Assembly: GCF_030408755.1 (NCBI RefSeq)
Contig: NZ_CP047209.1
Location: 2,728,001-2,792,000, forward strand
DNA from: Corynebacterium felinum
GTDB taxonomy: Bacteria; Actinomycetota; Actinomycetes; Mycobacteriales; Mycobacteriaceae
Length of the DNA: 64,000 nucleotides
Direction: 5' to 3'
In this document: positions 60,621 to 64,000 of the stretch, one piece after another
Layout of the letters: each line of letters begins with the position of its first letter
How positions within the stretch are numbered: the stretch's first letter is position 1
Position numbers and translations under genes: made by a program
Notes under the pieces: generated by a model
Seen by the model: the letters and a program-made list of their open reading frames with translations, nothing else
Told to the model about the DNA's origin: nothing
The model's database searches: none

Positions 60621-60681
60621 TATCGACGCCAACACAAAACCCTCGCAACCATTACGGTCAGCGAGGGTTTCGACGTCGATA
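60621..60681. terminator. Nested bidirectional terminator
   Basis: AAACCCTCGC (60637-60646) pairs with GCGAGGGTTT (60661-60670), and outside it TATCGACG (60621-60628) pairs with CGTCGATA (60674-60681). It lies between two convergent genes. Confidence 0.8.
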
Positions 60682-60687
60682 AGCAGT

Positions 60688-61452
60688 TTAAGCGTCGCGA
60701 ACCTTGATCATCCACATGCCCGCGATCAGCAACACAGCAGCCCAGATCATGAAATACACACCCGAACCAACATGCCCCCACGGAATATCAACAATTGACT
60801 TTCGGGCGCTAAACGCAAACAAGTTAGAAAACGGGCCGTACTTCACCACATACTCGCCCACCTTCGGGATCAAGCCCAGCAAGTTCTCCAACGCCACAAT
60901 CCACACACTCATCAACGCCACAGCACCCGCTGTCTGACGCAGCAACATCGCCACACCCTGGGAGAACGTCACCGCCAACACATTCGCCAACGGCAACATC
61001 CACAAGTAACGCCGCACATTATCGTCCTCAAAAACACGCAGCGTAGAACTAGCAACATCACTTGCCAACATCTTCGCCACATACAGCGCACCAATCGTGG
61101 TCACAAACGTCAACACCGCAGTAAATACCGAATACAGCACCCACTTCGCCACCGTCACCTGCACCCGATTCGGCGTCGCCAGGAAAGTCACCGACGCATA
61201 ATTATGGCGATACTCCGCAGTGAACACCATGATTGCCTGAATAGCAACCACGATCAAACCCAACGAACTCACCGCCGCCAACACCTGCGCCGGATACAAA
61301 ATCGGAATACCCAACGCCGTCGGATCAGGCTCCACGTTATAGCCCACAATGCCGGCATACAGCCAACACAAAGCCACAAACACACCCGTGGTCCAATACA
61401 ACGCCTTCGTGCTCGAAAGCTTAGTCCACTCAGAACGAATCGTATTCAGCAT
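60688..61452 (-). CDS. ABC-2 type transporter permease
   Basis: A 254-aa membrane protein with six helices. It begins NTIRSEWTKLSSTKALYW, the usual start of actinobacterial ABC-2 permeases, and has VFTAEYRHNYASVTFLATPNR, the typical first-loop motif. It works with the ATPase encoded just upstream (the stop and start overlap by one base). Substrate unknown. Confidence 0.88.
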   Translation of the reverse strand: MLNTIRSEWTKLSSTKALYWTTGVFVALCWLYAGIVGYNVEPDPTALGIPILYPAQVLAAVSSLGLIVVAIQAIMVFTAEYRHNYASVTFLATPNRVQVTVAKWVLYSVFTAVLTFVTTIGALYVAKMLASDVASSTLRVFEDDNVRRYLWMLPLANVLAVTFSQGVAMLLRQTAGAVALMSVWIVALENLLGLIPKVGEYVVKYGPFSNLFAFSARKSIVDIPWGHVGSGVYFMIWAAVLLIAGMWMIKVRDA

Positions 61453-62384
61453 TATGCGCCCTCCTGCTTCAAGCTCGCCTGATACTGGACAGTATGCCCA
61501 GTCATCTCCATAAACGCCTCTTCCAAAGACGCACGACGCTCCGACAACTCAAACAACGACACCCCATAACTAAACGCAACCTGACCCACCTGATCAGTCG
61601 ACACCCCCTCAACAATCAAGCGCTCACGCCCCTCCTCATCCAACTCACGAGAAGAAACCAGCCCCTGATCAGCCAAAGAATTCGCCAACACATCAATATC
61701 ACTGGCACGAACAATCACATGGGAGGAAGAATTCTGCTTAATAAAATCATAAGTCGAAGAATCAGCAACCAAACGACCCTGACCAATCACAACCAAATGA
61801 TCCGCCGTCTGCGCCATCTCACTCAACAAATGCGACGACACCAAAATAGTCCGCCCCTGAGCAGCCAGCGCACGCAAAAACTCACGCACCCACCGAATAC
61901 CCTCCGGGTCCAAACCATTCACCGGCTCATCCAAAATCAAAATCTCCGGATCCCCTAATAGAGCACAAGCCAAACCCAAACGCTGACCCATACCCAAAGA
62001 AAACCCCCCAGCCTTCTTCGACGCAACCTTCGACAAACCAACCAAATCAAGCACCTCACGCACCCGAGACGTCGGAATCCCATTAGCCTGCGCAATCCAC
62101 TTCAAATGATTCGCCGCACTCCGATTCGGATGCAACGCCTTCGCATCCAACAAAGCCCCCACTTTCCCTAATGGGTTCTTCAGACTCGAATACGGCGCAC
62201 CATCAATCAACGCCGACCCCGCCGTGGGCGTATCCAAACCCAAAATCATGCGCATAGTCGTCGACTTACCCGCCCCATTAGGGCCCAAAAAACCCGTAAT
62301 GATCCCAGGCTGAACGGTGAAAGTTAAATCATCAACCGCCCGAACATTTCCATACTGCTTGGTCAAACCTCGCACTTCAATCAT
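61452..62384 (-). CDS. ABC transporter ATP-binding protein
   Basis: A 310-aa ATPase: Walker A GPNGAGKST, signature SLGMGQRLGLACALL (LSGGQ altered to SLGMGQ), Walker B EILILDEPVNGLDPEG, and switch His in VSSHLLSEM. Such ATPases pair with ABC-2 permeases in lipid or peptide export. Start at 62384, overlapping the NUDIX stop by 4 bases. Confidence 0.93.
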   Translation of the reverse strand: MIEVRGLTKQYGNVRAVDDLTFTVQPGIITGFLGPNGAGKSTTMRMILGLDTPTAGSALIDGAPYSSLKNPLGKVGALLDAKALHPNRSAANHLKWIAQANGIPTSRVREVLDLVGLSKVASKKAGGFSLGMGQRLGLACALLGDPEILILDEPVNGLDPEGIRWVREFLRALAAQGRTILVSSHLLSEMAQTADHLVVIGQGRLVADSSTYDFIKQNSSSHVIVRASDIDVLANSLADQGLVSSRELDEEGRERLIVEGVSTDQVGQVAFSYGVSLFELSERRASLEEAFMEMTGHTVQYQASLKQEGA

Positions 62385-62848
62385 GCTGTTAATTCTGCCA
62401 CATGAACTTTCAATGCCGCCCAACTAGCCCTAAACGCGGGCAACAAATCATACTCAGGTACCAGATCCACCGGCACCCACCGCAACTCATGCGACTCCCC
62501 ATTAGGGACCACATCAAGCCTATCGACGCACGTCGCCACCACCGTCGTATAGCTCCAGCCCGGCGCGCGAAACGTCGTCACCTCCTTGTGCGCGCGCACC
62601 TTCGCCACATCAATGCCGCACTCCTCCTGCGCCTCACGCAACGCCGCCTGCGTACACGTCTCATGAGAATCCCTAGCACCCCCAGGCAGCGCCCACGTAT
62701 CACCCTGCACCACCCACGACGCACGATGCTGTAATAAAACGGACATCGTGGCGACGTCGATAAGCAGCAAACCCGCCGCCCCAAAACGACCCCAATGCTG
62801 GCCAACCCAACCATCACCATCCCCCAACACCTGTCCAACCTCCCGCAC
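62381..62848 (-). CDS. NUDIX hydrolase
   Basis: A 155-aa MutT-type protein with the NUDIX box from GGARDSHETC to REAQEECGI (Gx5Ex7REUxEExGU). It corresponds in place to mutT3 (Rv0413), next to a GlnX-like gene. It hydrolyses a nucleoside diphosphate derivative, not specified. First in the three-gene run with the ABC exporter. Confidence 0.9.
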   Translation of the reverse strand: MREVGQVLGDGDGWVGQHWGRFGAAGLLLIDVATMSVLLQHRASWVVQGDTWALPGGARDSHETCTQAALREAQEECGIDVAKVRAHKEVTTFRAPGWSYTTVVATCVDRLDVVPNGESHELRWVPVDLVPEYDLLPAFRASWAALKVHVAELTA

Positions 62849-62895
62849 ACTATATACTTACCAACAAACCACAACGCCAGAAAACGTGAACGCAC

Positions 62896-64000
62896 ATGGA
62901 AACACCAACAATCCTGCCAGATGACATCCAGGACCGCTGGCTCGACCACCGCACACACACCCGCAGCGCAGCCCGCAAACTCTGGCACAGCTACATCAAC
63001 TTCCCCCGCGAATGGGCCCGCCAATTCATCCGCTTCGCCAAAACCACCCCCGGCACCATCACCGCCGTGATCATGCTGCTGTCAATCCTCACCCTGTCTG
63101 CAGGCATATCCATGAGCCAAATCGCAGCCGACCGCCGCAAAGACTTCGACACCCTCATCAACAACACCGAACCCGTGTCCTACATGGCACACGACATCTA
63201 CTCCTCCCTCAGCTACGCCAACACCGCAGCCAGCTCCGGCTTCGTCCTCGCAGGCATCGAATCACACTCCTCCCGCAACAACTACACCGACGCCTACCAA
63301 CGCGCCGCCCGCGCCATCGCCACCACCGCTAACGGAATCAACAACCCCGACAGCGAAGAAATGCGGCTCATCCAACAACTCTCCCAACAACTACCCATCT
63401 ACACCGGACTCGTCGAAACCGCCTGGGCCAACAACCGCCAACAAAACCCCGTCGGAGTCGCCTACATGTCCGAAGCATCCACCCTCATGCGCGAACACAT
63501 GCTGCCCGCCGCCTCCCGCCTCTACCAACTCACCAGCCACGACGTCGAAGAACAACAACAAGCACTCACCCAACCCCTCTGGCAACCCATCTCCGGACTC
63601 ATCGCCGCCCTCACCGCCCTAATAGTGGCACAATTTTGGCTCGCCACCCTCACCAACCGACGCCTCAACAAAGGCATGCTCACCGCCTTCCTCCTCATGC
63701 TGCTCGCCACCAGCTGGGTCGTCACCACAGGGGTCATCACCTGGCACGCCGGATCTAAAGCCTACAACCAAGCATCCGCCCCCATCGAAGCCCTCATCAA
63801 AGCACGCATCGACGCCCAACAAACCCGCACCAACGAAATGCTCGCACTCGTCTGGCGGCAATCATTGGAAAACTCAAACAAAAACTTCGAAACCACCGCC
63901 GACTCTATTAGGGAATCACTGCAAGGTTTTTCCAATCAAACCGCACAGGATGCCGAACAAGCACTAGACACCTGGGCCAGCGCCCACGCTGCGCTCGTCG
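62896..64000 (+). CDS. glnX: GlnX-like transmembrane sensor (partial, 5' end)
   Basis: ATG at 62896 opens a frame that continues past the window end (368 codons seen). A cytoplasmic N-terminus of about 50 residues is followed by a helix (53-73), an external helical domain and a second pair of helices (about 235-290). Position beside a NUDIX gene, divergent, is that of Rv0412c, which lies with glnH and pknG; GlnX and GlnH pass an Asp/Glu signal to the kinase PknG. glnH and pknG would lie beyond this window. Confidence 0.75.
   Translation, partial: METPTILPDDIQDRWLDHRTHTRSAARKLWHSYINFPREWARQFIRFAKTTPGTITAVIMLLSILTLSAGISMSQIAADRRKDFDTLINNTEPVSYMAHDIYSSLSYANTAASSGFVLAGIESHSSRNNYTDAYQRAARAIATTANGINNPDSEEMRLIQQLSQQLPIYTGLVETAWANNRQQNPVGVAYMSEASTLMREHMLPAASRLYQLTSHDVEEQQQALTQPLWQPISGLIAALTALIVAQFWLATLTNRRLNKGMLTAFLLMLLATSWVVTTGVITWHAGSKAYNQASAPIEALIKARIDAQQTRTNEMLALVWRQSLENSNKNFETTADSIRESLQGFSNQTAQDAEQALDTWASAHAALV

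Overview
The window reads as a chromosomal segment of a Corynebacterium. Evidence: the panC-folK-folB-folP-folE-ftsH-hpt-tilS-dacB-ppa block found in Corynebacterium and Mycobacterium; tiny PorA/PorH-like peptides beside groEL and a PPK2 kinase, an arrangement known from C. glutamicum; a GlnX-like gene beside a NUDIX gene; and membrane-anchored surface proteins typical of the mycomembrane group. I do not name a species.

Layout. 1-8150: the tail of a surface protein, then an iron-chelate (haem or siderophore type) uptake locus with a Tat lipoprotein, two membrane-anchored surface proteins, two FecCD permeases and an ATPase. 8691-13312: an accessory island with a SdpC/SdpA/SdpB-type peptide-toxin system. 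Its first toxin gene is split by an intact IS5-type element; the second toxin gene is intact and is followed by sdpA, sdpB and a small membrane protein. A decayed end of a related IS closes the island. 13737-27444: core genes on the minus strand for pantothenate, folate, FtsH, purine salvage, tRNA-Ile lysidine, PBP4 and pyrophosphatase, then a rhodanese. 27557-29650: a non-coding accessory stretch with a five-unit 136-bp tandem repeat, an orphan 46-aa gene and an inverted-repeat remnant.

29713-38151: a MarR regulator, a Pls/PosA-type single-module NRPS with a one-base frameshift, and an Nramp-like transporter in front of the 5-oxoprolinase genes pxpABC. 38237-41980: ppk2, porA, porH and groEL with a CIRCE operator. 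42172-48514: an M20 peptidase, a stand-alone LeuA regulatory domain, two paralogous surface proteins and a BCCT transporter. 48860-57491: the block equivalent to M. tuberculosis Rv0433-Rv0427c (YbdK, LytR_C, DUF3263, def, GNAT, xth), with a zeta toxin gene and a duplicated-domain partner inserted between the GNAT gene and xth, then cls. 57980-64000: DUF485 with a MctC-type symporter, a small membrane protein, an ABC exporter, NUDIX and the start of glnX.

The most unusual content is the SDP-like system with its precisely IS-disrupted paralogue, followed by the zeta module and the tandem-repeat array. All calls come from reading the sequence and from recalled family knowledge; no database search was run.
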